This document shows positions 32,659 to 43,100 of a DNA stretch of 64,000 bases, one piece after another (within the stretch, counting starts at the first letter, position 1; each line of letters begins with the position of its first letter). This DNA is from Beta vulgaris subsp. vulgaris (taxonomy: Eukaryota; Streptophyta; Magnoliopsida; Caryophyllales; Amaranthaceae), in assembly GCF_026745355.1 (NCBI RefSeq), contig NC_079206.1:19140238-19204237 (forward strand), given 5' to 3'. The position numbers and the translations under genes were made by a program. The notes beneath the pieces are model-generated. The model was not told the origin of the DNA. It made no database searches and was given only the letters and a program-made list of their open reading frames with translations.

Positions 32659-32940
32659 TGTAACACTATATTCATACAAAATCTAGTTTATCATCACCAA
32701 TGCGCATCTAGGGCCAACAACTGTCCTCAATAACCAACACAAATTCTTCCGTCGTATTTTGTCCTCACTGATGCACACCATGAGAAACTTTCCAGGAGGA
32801 TACCCATCCCTGGACTACTCCTAGCCAAGCACACTTAACTATAGAGTAACTAAGGAAATGATCTTTCTAAAAGAAAGATGCATCTTGTTGGAATGAGTAG
32901 CATATTAAATCCCTTTAAAGCAATCATGAGGGGTATTACA
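32659..32940 (-). repeat. Cassandra LTR A (5' LTR)
   Basis: The 282-bp LTR runs TGTAATACCCC...AGTGTTACA on the minus strand and is followed after two bases by the primer site. It aligns throughout with LTR B. Confidence 0.85.
32770..32850 (-). ncRNA. 5S rRNA-derived promoter segment in LTR A
   Basis: On the minus strand AGTTAAGTGTGCTTGG and GGATGGGTATCCTCCTGG match the box A and box C regions of plant 5S rRNA (AGTTAAGCGTGCTTGG, GGATGGGTGACCTCCTGG). The match extends about 80 nt, to the 3' GTGTGCATC. Cassandra LTRs are known to carry such a Pol III promoter. Substitutions in box C suggest weakened activity. Confidence 0.82.
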
Positions 32941-33090
32941 AATGTAGGCAAGAGAAGTAAGAAAATAGATCAGTAACTTTGGGAAAAGGGTGGCTCTGAG
33001 GGCTGGGCACGAGGGTCCCAATCTCAAACCGATCGGTTGTGAGTGGACTGCTTGCGTGGCGAGAGCGGATAACTGCGTGGCGGTATTATA
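32941..33090 (+). rRNA. 25S rRNA fragment, right part (non-functional)
   Basis: The sequence continues the left part: AATGTAGGCAAGAGAAGTAAG, AAAATAGATCAGTAACTTTG, GGGAAAAGGGTGGCTCTGAG and GGCTGGGCACGAGGGTCCCA, then GTGGACTGCTTGCGTGGCGA. These follow the order of plant 25S rRNA. C-to-T and G-to-A changes are frequent, as expected for an old, methylated pseudogene copy. It ends near 33090 in AT-rich DNA. Confidence 0.88.
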
Positions 33091-33580
33091 ATTTTTGTGT
33101 AAATTAATTTTAATTTTTTCTAAATATATGAAGGGTTTTTCTAACCTATACCATCAACTATAGGTTAAGAGCATTATGATGCTGGAAGCAACAGGAGCAA
33201 ATAAGAGTATTAAAGATGATTATAACAAATTGGTTTTTGAAAAGCATTGGCTTACTATAAGGGTTTTCCATCCTTTAAATTGAACAATGAAGAATGTAAT
33301 TAAGATGAAAGTGCTAGCTGTTATTCCTAAAGATTTGGTCCTCAAAACTGGGATATGATGTTTATGGAGTCGTCTCGAGCTGTACCCTGTTTAGTACGAG
33401 CAAGCCTTGTTTGGATTAGCTCGAATCCTGCAAAATAAGAAAACCTACCTCGAGGGGTGACTTGGGAACGCCCCTCCAGCATTCAAGTTTAGGAATAATT
33501 AATTTTTCATAATATTTTTCAATTGAGAAAATATTTATTAAAAATATAATTAATTATCAGGAATAATTAATTGAGCTTTT
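33091..33580. other. AT-rich spacer, nothing recognised
   Basis: There is a GC-richer patch at 33360-33480 (GGGGTGACTTGGGAACGCCC), but no identifiable gene or element. Confidence 0.45.
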
Positions 33581-34870
33581 CTGAAGCGAACTTTAAAAGT
33601 ATATAAGACCACCATTTTACTTGCTTGAGATAAACCGAGCTTATCCATCTAAGCCACACACTATCCTGCTTTTGTGAAATAGCCCATACAAATTTACCAA
33701 TGAATGCAGTGTTCCATAGTTCAACATCCATGAAGCTAGCGTAGTCCACCTTCTGATTTAGGACTACACAATCTCTCTCAAGCTATGGAACCAATATTAA
33801 TTTATAATATGACAACTCATTGAACGACTATGAATTACTATTTGATTGATTTCCTACAGCACATTCTTAGGAAGTACAAAGACTTGAGCCTGATACATGT
33901 GAAGACTAAGTAGAAATGAGTTGATGAGTTGGAGTCTTGCTATATAGGTGAGGTTTCTTGAACTCCAGACCTTGATTCTCATTGTACTTTTCTTTATAAG
34001 AGCTTAACATTGTGCATTAGAAAATTTCTTTGCACATATTGGGACGCTTAAGTACCTAAATGACAGGAGATGTTATGAGAATCCTGAAGCATCAGCTATC
34101 CTCTAAGCATCTGTGTGAGCCATACCACATGAGTACATTATAGATTTACCGACATTTGCTTTCAATCCAGAAGTATCTGAAAAGAGTTTGAAAGCCCTCA
34201 ATAATAGATATACAGAAACAAAACTCCCTTGCAACATAGCATGAGATCATCTGCAAAGCATAGTTGAGTCAACTTAATTTCTTTGCATCTAGGATGAAAC
34301 TGAAACTGCTCTAGTTCTCCAAGTTTAGTCAATATCTTAGAGAGATATTCCATTTACAACACAAATAGCAAGGGTGATATAGGGTTCCCTTGTCTTAGAT
34401 ATCTAGAAGATTTAAAAAAATCCTCTCACTGTGCTATTAAACATGATTGAGAACATAGGGGTAGAAACACAAGTCATCACAAGTTCTCTAAAAGTTTCAA
34501 GGAAGTCTAAAGCTGATAACATCTCTCTTAGGAAGTCCCAACTCATAGGGTCAAATGCTTTTTGCAAGTCTAATTTCAATAGACAACTGGGCTTCACCTT
34601 CTTTCTTCTATAATGTTTTACCAAGTCTTGAAGCACCATGATATTATGGACATGTACCTACCATGGACGAATCCACTTTGATTTTCCATAATCAAATTTG
34701 GGTGAACTTGTCTCCATCTTCACAAATAGCTTTAGTAAAACATTTGTAAACTGTGTTACAGCAAGATGTTGGTCTAAACTCAGACACCTTATGTGAGCAT
34801 TTTGTTTTAGTAACTAGTGTCAAGATTGTGTGATTCAGTTCCTTTAAATCCTGCCAACTTGAAGTGCATC
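33581..34870 (-). pseudogene. LINE (L1-type) reverse transcriptase remnant
   Basis: Read from 34870 downward: LNHTILTLVTKTK and VSEFRPTSCCNTVYK (RT N-terminal blocks), then 34639-34412 with LKLDLQKAFDPMSWDFL and PMFSIMFNSTVRGFF. The LRQGNPISPLLF block follows near 34400, then FADDLML near 34270, which holds the catalytic FADD. Near 33750-33590 come YASFMDVELWNTAFIGKFVW and LRWISSVYLK, the zf-RVT-like C-terminal region. Many stops and frameshifts occur between blocks. The endonuclease and poly-A tail were not found. Confidence 0.85.
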
Positions 34871-34896
34871 CATCACTGCATCAATCACATCCTCCC

Positions 34897-35163
34897 CTAC
34901 CATGTGTTAAGCATCCCTATATAATTCCCCTCCTCACCATGCCAAACCCATACGTGATATTGAGCCCTAAACCCACAGCGAAAGACATGCTCCTTAAGCA
35001 GATGTATACTACTAACCTTGCTCACATTTCCAATCGACCAAAGGATAATAAAAATCGACTGCTCTAGAGGATGCTTGATATTGTAATGCAGATTTACAGA
35101 ATTTCGAGACCCCATTCACAAACCAATCAATTCATGACTACCATGCATCCAAGTACGATCCAT
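34897..35163 (-). pseudogene. TNP2 N-terminal (Transpos_assoc) fragment of another CACTA element
   Basis: Starting at the ATG at 35163, the minus strand reads MDRTWMHGSHELIGL, a stop, then a VSKVSSIHLLKEHVFRCGF and YHVWVWHGEEG segment. This matches the Transpos_assoc domain that opens TNP2 proteins (MDRSWM...HL...GF...Y..W..HGE). The CPC cysteine block is lost. The fragment ends where the LINE remnant begins. Confidence 0.7.
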
Positions 35164-35392
35164 ATGATCATTCAAGAAGACCTGTAATAATCAAACACAA
35201 CCAATAATTATAATATATCAATCATTATTTAGTACATACACATGCAAGAAAGTCAGATATTCAAATCACATAGAGACACATGCAAGCTAAGATAGTGACA
35301 TGTTCAAATGTATGCATGCAGCCAAAGATCCTTATCACTCAAATCTAACCCATCCTTGAAAGTCTAATCTCATTAGTGAATATATGCCGACT

Positions 35393-35526
35393 TTTCAATT
35401 CTAAGGAAAATCCAACATTTTCCTATAGTTCCAAGTACATAATGTAGATAATTGCTTGTCTACATATGTACCCAGAGAACAATGTAGAGATACGATAAGC
35501 CAAGACTTTCCTTAGAATTGAAAAGA
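35393..35526. repeat. inverted repeat, 19-bp arms
   Basis: CTTTTCAATTCTAAGGAAA (35393-35411) is mirrored by TTTCCTTAGAATTGAAAAG near 35508-35526. The spacer is about 96 bases and no function is assigned. Confidence 0.75.
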
Positions 35527-35803
35527 AGACACATATTTACTACCTAAGTGAGATCAAACGTCCAAGAACAGTCCCAAACCAGGGACTATTCAAGACTTAC
35601 TCCTAATGAGTAAGTCTTGAACGGGTATCTAGGCATATGATGATGATGATTCATAGATAAATTAAACTACATTATTTTCATACGATCTTATATCAAGAAA
35701 CATACATACATCAATAAATATAATAACTTTAATCAAATTGAAACACATCAACAACCAAATAAAAAATAAAACATGCAAAAAGATTAAACATTATACCTCT
35801 TAA

Positions 35804-36888
35804 CACTAGTGACGAGAAATGAAAAGAGAAGAGATAGTTGGAACTTTATTTTATCCTTGCTTAGTCTCTTTTTCTACAATTAACAAAACCAACATTGCAT
35901 ATTTAATCAGATAATATCAACAAATTTTACTAAGAACACCCCATTCCCACCTTCACACACACCTTGCCCATCCTCCCACACCCCCTACCCACCCTCCCTA
36001 GCCATCCCCCACACCATCACACACCCCCTGCCCACCATCCCACAGCCCTGCCTACGCTCCCTAGCCATCCCCCACACCCACACACTCCCCCTGCCCACCC
36101 TCCCTAACCCTCCCCCACCCTTCCCCCACCCCGTGCCCACCCTCCCTCACCCTCCAATTAACAAAACCTGCAACTACAAAAGATGAAACTCACAACTATT
36201 AATGTTTTTGGAAAGTGAAAAAAAAATGAAAATGGGGGGAATTACCGGAAGAGGAGGATAGGAGAGAATGAAGGTGGCGCTGTGTCGTGGTGGTGGTGCG
36301 CATGCAAAAAAATGAAACCCGCAACTACAAAAGAGAAGAGGAGAAAGTGAAGGTGGCGTAAGTGAGTGAGGAGTGAGAGGGAGTAAGTGAGGAGAGTGAG
36401 TGAGAGGGAGTAAGGTGTGTGTCGTTGGTGGTTGAGTTAGGCCACCAGTGGCGAAGAGGAGAGGAGAGAGTGAATAATGAGTGAGGAGTGAGAGGGAGTA
36501 AGTGAGTGAGTGAGTGAGCGACGGAAATTCGTGTGTAGTTTTTAGTAAAAGTTATGCGCGCATTTTTTTTGTCAAGGAAGGGCTGCGTTTAGCCATTCAT
36601 CACTACCCTTTTAAAGTGAAGAGCAGTAGTTGTTGGTCCAAATGTAGCCCTTCATGTTATTGAAGGGTTGCGGGCGTCAAAAAACTGCAGTCCTTCATTT
36701 CAAAGGGTTGCGGTTAATTGGGAAACTGTAACCCTTCATATAAAGGGTTGCGTATGGCCTAAAAATCATAGCTCTTCGTATCAAAAGGGTCGCGTTTTCT
36801 TAATCACCGCAACATTCATACTTGAGGGATGCGTTTTCTAAAAAACGCAGCCCTTAAAGCGCAACCCTTCCAGTTTTTTCCTCTAGTG
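35804..36888. mobile_element. non-autonomous CACTA element, GGGCTGCG family
   Basis: The ends are CACTAGTGACGAGAAA and the complement of CACTAGAGGAAAAAAC, flanked by TAA on both sides (35801-35803, 36889-36891), a 3-bp target duplication as expected for CACTA elements. The right 310 bp (36575-36885) holds decayed GGGCTGCG / CGCAGCCC units like those of the element at 3302-4946. The left side lacks them. A C-rich tract (35940-36160) and a GAGTGAGTGAGG-rich tract (36350-36530) fill the middle. No transposase is encoded. Confidence 0.75.
35940..36160. repeat. C-rich imperfect tandem repeat
   Basis: CCCACCCTCCCTAGCCATCC-like units of about 40-45 bp repeat several times. Composition contrasts sharply with the AT-rich flanks. 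Confidence 0.75.
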
Positions 36889-37177
36889 TAAGTTGGACAT
36901 CAATCTGCTTTCTTTTAATTACTATATTATCTTTACTCAGAGCTTTTCATGATAAGCTAAATAACTAAAAGTAGAGTAGTTTGTGTTATGAAGGAGAATA
37001 ATTTGAGACGCTATACAATCTGGAATCACTCTATATATTGCCTGCAAAACAGAGCTAGTCTACAAGAGGATATCTACAAGCAATTTAATTATCTTTAAGA
37101 TAATATGTTAGCAGATAGGTGCAAGCAACTTAAATTAGAATATAATAATATAATGATGCAAACTTAGACTCGCTAAG

Positions 37178-37492
37178 TGTAACACTCCTAGGTGTCCAGG
37201 AGCCCACTAGTAGATACTGTCCTCTTTGGGCCTTAGCCCACAAGGATTTGATGTGGTGTAGAACCGAAATCCTACCCAAAAGGCCTCTAATAGGTTGAGG
37301 TGATCTGACTATCCCACATCGGAAGTTGAGAAGAACACAACCTTATTTGATAAGAGTTGGACAAGTACAACTCAACCTAGTAGAGGCCTTTTGGGTAGGA
37401 CATCAATTCAACATCAAAGCAAATCTTTGCGGGTTAGGGTCCAAAGAGGACAATATATACTAGTGGGCTCCTACACACCTAGGGGTGTTACA
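37178..37492. mobile_element. palindromic solo-LTR-like element with 5-bp duplication
   Basis: It starts TGTAACACTCCTAGGTGT and ends ACACCTAGGGGTGTTACA, flanked by CTAAG on both sides (37173-37177, 37493-37497). TG...CA ends plus 5-bp duplication fit a solo LTR. However, about 130 bp at each end are inverted copies of one another (GGAGCCCACTAGTA, GTCCTCTTTGG, CCCAAAAGGCCTCTA), which is unusual for an LTR. A CCCACATCGGAAG block lies in the centre. It could instead be a small foldback. Confidence 0.7.
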
Positions 37493-37497
37493 CTAAG

Positions 37498-39140
37498 AAT
37501 GCATGAGACGCTATGTAAGATCAGGGTTATGAAGAGCTAAGAAAGATGGATAAATTGATGAAATGCTATGCAAGGTCAGGGTTATGCAAAGCTAATATAA
37601 CTGAATTGGTAGTGATAAATTGATTTTTGAAATTGATTTGATGAAAAATTGGGGACCACAAGTGAGATTCGCTAATTACACATCTTTGGGAGTTTGATTT
37701 GGAGGAACCACCACATATATATGAAGCCCACAATTTGGGAAAGTTTGTCTTGAATTAGGCATTCAGACGTAGATTTGAAGAGTTGAATTGAGCATTTTGA
37801 GTTATTAACTTGAATGATACTCGGAAGCATTCACAGTGTCTTCACCGGAGAGTCAATGTAGGCAAAGTCAGATATCGCTAGAGATTAAGAATGTATTGGA
37901 GAGTCTTTCAGGGACAGGAGTTGGATTGAAAAATAAAAGTTGTAAATCTGTGACTTAAGTAGATATAGGTGGGAGAAGACTTGACGTGGCTACCTTCAGA
38001 CTTGATTCCATGTCAAGTTTAAAAAGAGCATGTTTTTGGATTTTATAGAAAGTCAAATCAGGAGACCTTGATTTATTTTATTTTATTTAAGTAGACAGAC
38101 TCCGAGATGAGATTTCCTACATGTCCTTGCGAAATCAGGCCATTCATAGTTCTTGATCTAATATATATATTTTATTTTTACTTTCTGTTTATGGTAATTA
38201 AGCTTTTTAGAAAATATCAAAGATAACTTTGTACTTCATAAATTTCTTAAACGTGGTATTAATCATATTTTCTAGTTAAAACTCCTGTTAAAATCAACCA
38301 ATATTAACCATGGTTAAAAGAAGGAAATCTTTTTCTAACAATCTAATATCAATAAAACTTTCCACCATCGCTTACCTTGGTTTATTAATATAAGTTAGAT
38401 TTTAAACTTAAAAATGATCATTAATGTAACGCCTTAAGAAATTTAAGAAATATAAGGCCCACTGATAATAATATGTGAAAAATTTGCTACCATTTAAAAA
38501 CTAAAAACAAAGGATTATCATTGAAAATTTCCCGCAAAAATATTACTTTTTATATATAACAAATTATAACCCTTGTATAATACAGACCACAAATCTAGTT
38601 ATTATCATAAAGCTGGTTGGAGGGTCGAAAAACATGAACAATGTGGTTACAACTTAAAAACATTGATGATAAATAAAGCAAAATTGTTGCTAGTAGGTCA
38701 TAGTTTTTCACTCATCATAGGGGAGAAAAATTAGTTTCCAATTACGTATTTGGCCATAAATGACGCAAGGCAGGGCCAAGCATTGACAATGCCTTGATTT
38801 AATCCTCACAACGCGTAGATTTTGTCCTTGTAAGTTTGTAACCCCCAAATCAACGGTCCATATTCGTTGACCTCATTGACCTTAACTCCCTCACTCTCTC
38901 TCCTCCAACTCATCCAAATTAGCGTTATGACTTCTATCATCACGTAAAACTGATTAACTGAATACAACCCTCTTTCTCTACTCTAATCACGTCAATCATA
39001 CGCTCCAATATCAACGGCTCAGATCTAATGATCAAACTCACGCGCGTCGTAGGTGAACACAACTACCAATAAATTAAAGAAAATGTTTTGACTTTGCGAG
39101 AGATAGAAAAGAAGGCTACGTGAAACGGAAAAGCAACATC
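37498..39140. other. intergenic DNA upstream of the homeobox gene
   Basis: No gene or element is recognised. A short direct repeat with GCTATG(C/T)AAG(A/G)TCAGGGTTATG occurs at about 37510-37580. Confidence 0.5.
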
Positions 39141-39144
39141 CAAT

Positions 39145-39162
39145 TAAATGTAGCCACGTGGT
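39145..39162 (+). promoter_or_regulatory. L1 box next to a G-box, upstream of the HD-ZIP IV gene
   Basis: TAAATGTA (39145-39152) matches the L1-box consensus TAAATG(C/T)A bound by HD-ZIP IV proteins to drive epidermal expression. CCACGTGG (39155-39162), a perfect G-box, follows two bases later. They lie about 150 bp upstream of a TATA-like box at 39304-39310. Confidence 0.55.
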
Positions 39163-39303
39163 TATGAAACAGACGACTAAATTAGTGGCATTCATCGGTT
39201 TTTGTCAGAGAGAAATAAATTACTCCCTTTATTTTTAAAACAAAATACAAAATAAATTCTTTATATTAAATTTTAAGATCACTAAAATAAAAAAAGAGCT
39301 GCC

Positions 39304-39561
39304 AATATAAACACTCAAAAGCTTTCCTCTTTATTTTTTTTCTCTCTACTTTCCAACAGTAATGAGAGTGACTAAGTTTTAGTGAGAGAGTGAAGTAAAT
39401 TTAAGAGAGAGAGAGAAAAAAACACTTAGGAGTTTTGCTTAAGCCAGATCCAAAGGAGTAGTAGAGAAAAATAGTAAGCTTATAATTCACATTTTTTTAA
39501 AATTTTTATTTCTTGTACAATTGGGTGTTTTCATGTCTCATTTTGCTGATGATCTCATGAG
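39304..39561 (+). promoter_or_regulatory. putative core promoter and leader exon of the HD-ZIP IV gene
   Basis: A TATA-like ATATAAA box (near 39304-39310) precedes a CT-rich then GA-rich leader. A good donor, GAG|GTAGGT, ends it at 39561. An ATG at about 39533 (MSHFADD...) opens a frame that would join in frame to the next exon if the intron ends at 40073 or 40076. The leader could therefore be non-coding, or it could add residues to the protein. Confidence 0.4.
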
Positions 39562-40107
39562 GTAGGTGATTCTAGTTACATATTCAAACCATTTTAGGAA
39601 AAAAATCCTTTTTTATTTTATTTTATTCTTTTTTTTTACATTTTTTTTTTGGTAAAGTAGACAAAAGAGATTAATTTCAAAAAGGGTTGTTCGTTATACG
39701 TTTTCCTTCAACATTTTCATTAATTAAAAAATTTTCTTTGCCTAATTAAATATTGATTATTACACTAATTCTTTTGTTTTTCCCTAAACTTTGGTTTAGA
39801 ATGGTAGATAAATGTAGCATATGATAATAACTAGCATGACAACCTAACCCTAATTTCTCCAAAGAAAAAGCTGTTACTTCTTTTCTTTTATTATTGTTGT
39901 TGAATAATAAATAATATATAGTTTTATTGTTTGGTGTTGTTGAATAATGTATAGTTTAATTGTTTGTTGAAGTACAGCCCTAATTTCTCCAAACAAAAAA
40001 CTGTTACTTTATTTTAGTTTTTGATTATTGTTGATGAACAATGTATAATGTATAGTTTTGCTGTTTGGTGAAGTAGTAGAGTGAGAAATCAACGAGACGA
40101 AGGAAGA

Positions 40108-43100
40108 ATGTATGGAGATTGTCAAGTAGCTTTACCATCAACAATGGGAGGTGCAGCAGAAAATGGAATACAATCAATTACAGCAGATTGTTCCTCTCTT
40201 TTTAGTTCACCTCTCAGAAACCCTAATAATAATAATAATAGTACTAATGTGAATGTGAATGTGAATGCATTCACTTTCATGGCTTCGCTTCAACCTGCCT
40301 TCCACCCTTTCGCTCCTATCATCCCTGTAATCATCATTTCCTCTTTCTCTCTCCGTTCATTTTAATTTAATTAATGTTACACGTCTAACTCAACCAAAAG
40401 TTTAAGCTGGTGGTTGAGTTTCAGTAATAGTTTTATACTCTATCAGTTACTTAATTTCGTTTTTGTTTATAGTATTTAATGGTTTGGTTTGGGTATTTTA
40501 GGTGAAGGAAGAGAGAGGGAAGGAGGAGATGATGGAGAGCATGTCAGGTAGTGAACTAAACATGGAAGGGCAAGGAGGTCTTTCTGGTAATGAACTTGAT
40601 AGTCTTAGTGGTGATCCTCTAAATCAAAATCAATCCCAACCTTCATCTGGTTCTAAGAAAAAACGTTACCACCGTCATACGGCTCGTCAGATTCAAGAAA
40701 TGGAATCGTAAGTACCATTTTACTAGTATTAACTATTACGCTATCAACTTGACAATTAATTGATTATATTTATTTATCTATATTTGATGGGATTGATGCA
40801 GACTGTTCAGAGAATGTCCACACCCTGATGATAAACAAAGGATGAAGCTTAGTCAAGAGTTAGGGCTTAAACCTCGTCAAGTCAAGTTTTGGTTCCAAAA
40901 CCGACGTACCCAAATGAAGGTATGAATTATGTTACTCAGACTCTTCATTTTACTTCAATTATTCATGTCGAATCCTTGACACTCCGTGTAACTAAAGATA
41001 CTTTATCACTTTCTTTTGAGGCCAAAATTGTGTAAATTTTCATAAATTAAATGAGTCGAACATGGGTATTCGAGTTTGAGTAACATTACTAACATAGGGT
41101 ATGAGTTTTATTTATCAAATGTGTACAGTATCTAAAATTTAGTCTAAAAATATGTAAAAACATTTTTGGATAATACTAGAGCTATACATATCCGATCTAC
41201 TATGGTAGTAAATATTTTTAGTACATCATCATCGCGATTATTTTAATGAAAATATTTCTTACACTGCCAAATGAGGCTAAGAGGTTGCACCATTGATGGC
41301 AAAATTTAAGCCAGCTGTGAGAGTAGTAATACTGGAAAGGGTAACAATGACAGCTGCACGAGCTCCTAGGAAGAAAAAAGGACGAGGGTTTGGTGCTAAT
41401 TTAATATATAACCCTTTTGTAAAAAAAAAAAATCAAATTAAATACTGTGTCTTCTACTGTATTTTTCAACTCCTACTTCTCCTTCATTGATCAAAATCAT
41501 AATAATTTTAGTAAGAAAATGAAAGAGATGATGGAAGTGTTTTGAAGAAGAAGAATATTTAAGAGGATTAAATGTTTTTACCTGTACTATAGTCATTCCC
41601 AAAGCTTAGAAATTTAATGGATTAAATGATGCCCCATGTTCAATGTTCCAGATGTAGCAGTAGAGCAGTAGAGTAAAATTAATTATGGATATAGCTTCAC
41701 TTGATAGCCTTCCTTTACTAACAATATAAGAGTACACTTAGAAATTAAATCATGTGTTCAAGTGGTTATTAGTAACGCTTAATTGAATATGTTTAAAACT
41801 AAGTTACTCAATCTTGGACACTAGTGTTAGACTCTAGCTAGTACCAGTCTGAATTGTTGACATGGTGATTTGTGGAAAAAAAAATCTTGGTTTTGTTTTT
41901 GAAATGAAGTCTGAAGTGCCAATAACCATTTACGAGGGTACTTAAGAAGTAAAAATGACGAATTCAAGTAGAATAGGTTTATGCATTCTCTCATGGGCGT
42001 ATATTTTTGGTTGATAGGAGTGAAATTTAGAAGTGTAATATGCATTGTATTTGTATGTTTAGGCACAACAAGATAGAACAGATAATGTGATACTGAGGTC
42101 GGAGAATGATAACTTAAAGAATGAAAATTATCGGTTGCAAGCAGTGTTGAGAAGTCTCGTTTGCCCGGGTTGTGGTGGCGGCTCCATTCTAGGAGAGGTC
42201 GAATATGATGAGCAGCAACTTCGGATTGAAAATTCTAGGCTAAAAGAAGAGGTGCTTACTTATCTATGATTTGCTTTGATATATTGATATATTATTGTAT
42301 GTGTTATTTCATGTGTATGTAGTTGTGATGTGATTTTCGTATATGGTATCACAGACATATATGTTGAAACTAAGTTATGACACTCTTTTCATTAGTCAGT
42401 ACAAATGATAAAGCTTTGTTATTTATCTGTAATCAACAAGCTAATTAAGCATGTTATTAATTCAATTGATCCATTCTTATATGTTTAATGTTGATTAGAT
42501 ATTGGTTTAACTCTTATGGTATAGTATAAGCTTATGTTCTCATTCCATATGCTCCAATTTCATTCTAAGGTTCATCACATTACTACTTTATGATTGCTGT
42601 GAATTAACATTATGCACGTATAGTAACTAATGACTGCGCTCCTAGTTGACATTAAGTCTTGCATATACACACTTGTATTCCATCAGTAAACATTTTAAAG
42701 GGATGAATTCAAGTGTAAGATTGGCAAACTTGTATCGATTGATTGGTAAACAATTCAACAGAATCATCATTTATATACTTAAATCTAGCAACTTGATCAT
42801 CACTTTTACAGTTGGATCGAGTATGTGCTGTTGCATCAAGATACACAGGCCGATCCCTCCAAACCCTTGGACCATCACCATCACCAGCGACTCTCCTTCC
42901 ACATCCTCCTTCACTTGACCTCGACATGGGCATCTACTCGAGGCACTTCCAAGAGCCAATGCCTCCTTGCACCCAAATGCTTCCCATGTCTTTACTTCCC
43001 GAGTCCACTGACTTCCCCGTTGGTGGTAGTGGTGGTGGCGAATTAATCTTGGATGAAGAGAGGTCCCTTGCTATGGAACTTGCCATGTCTTCCATGGATG

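Larger units (their letters stand above)
30946..32940 (-). mobile_element. Cassandra TRIM array: three LTRs, two internal segments
   Basis: Read on the minus strand: LTR (32940-32659), internal segment with primer site, LTR (31458-31180), short internal segment (31179-31110), partial LTR (31109-30946). LTRs run TGTAATACC...GTGTTACA and contain a 5S rRNA-derived stretch, the hallmark of Cassandra terminal-repeat retrotransposons in miniature. The whole array is flanked by AATGT on both sides (30941-30945 and 32941-32945), a 5-bp target duplication inside a 25S rRNA fragment. The internal segment is only about 212 bp once the hAT insertion is removed, and it encodes nothing. Mobility would depend on proteins supplied by other elements. 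Confidence 0.88.

Noticed and set aside
18061..36888. One single CACTA element spanning from the TIR at 18061 to the CACTA end at 36888
   Set aside because: The TIRs differ (CACTACTACAAAA versus CACTAGAGGAAAA), and the latter has its own partner and TAA duplication at 35801-35804.
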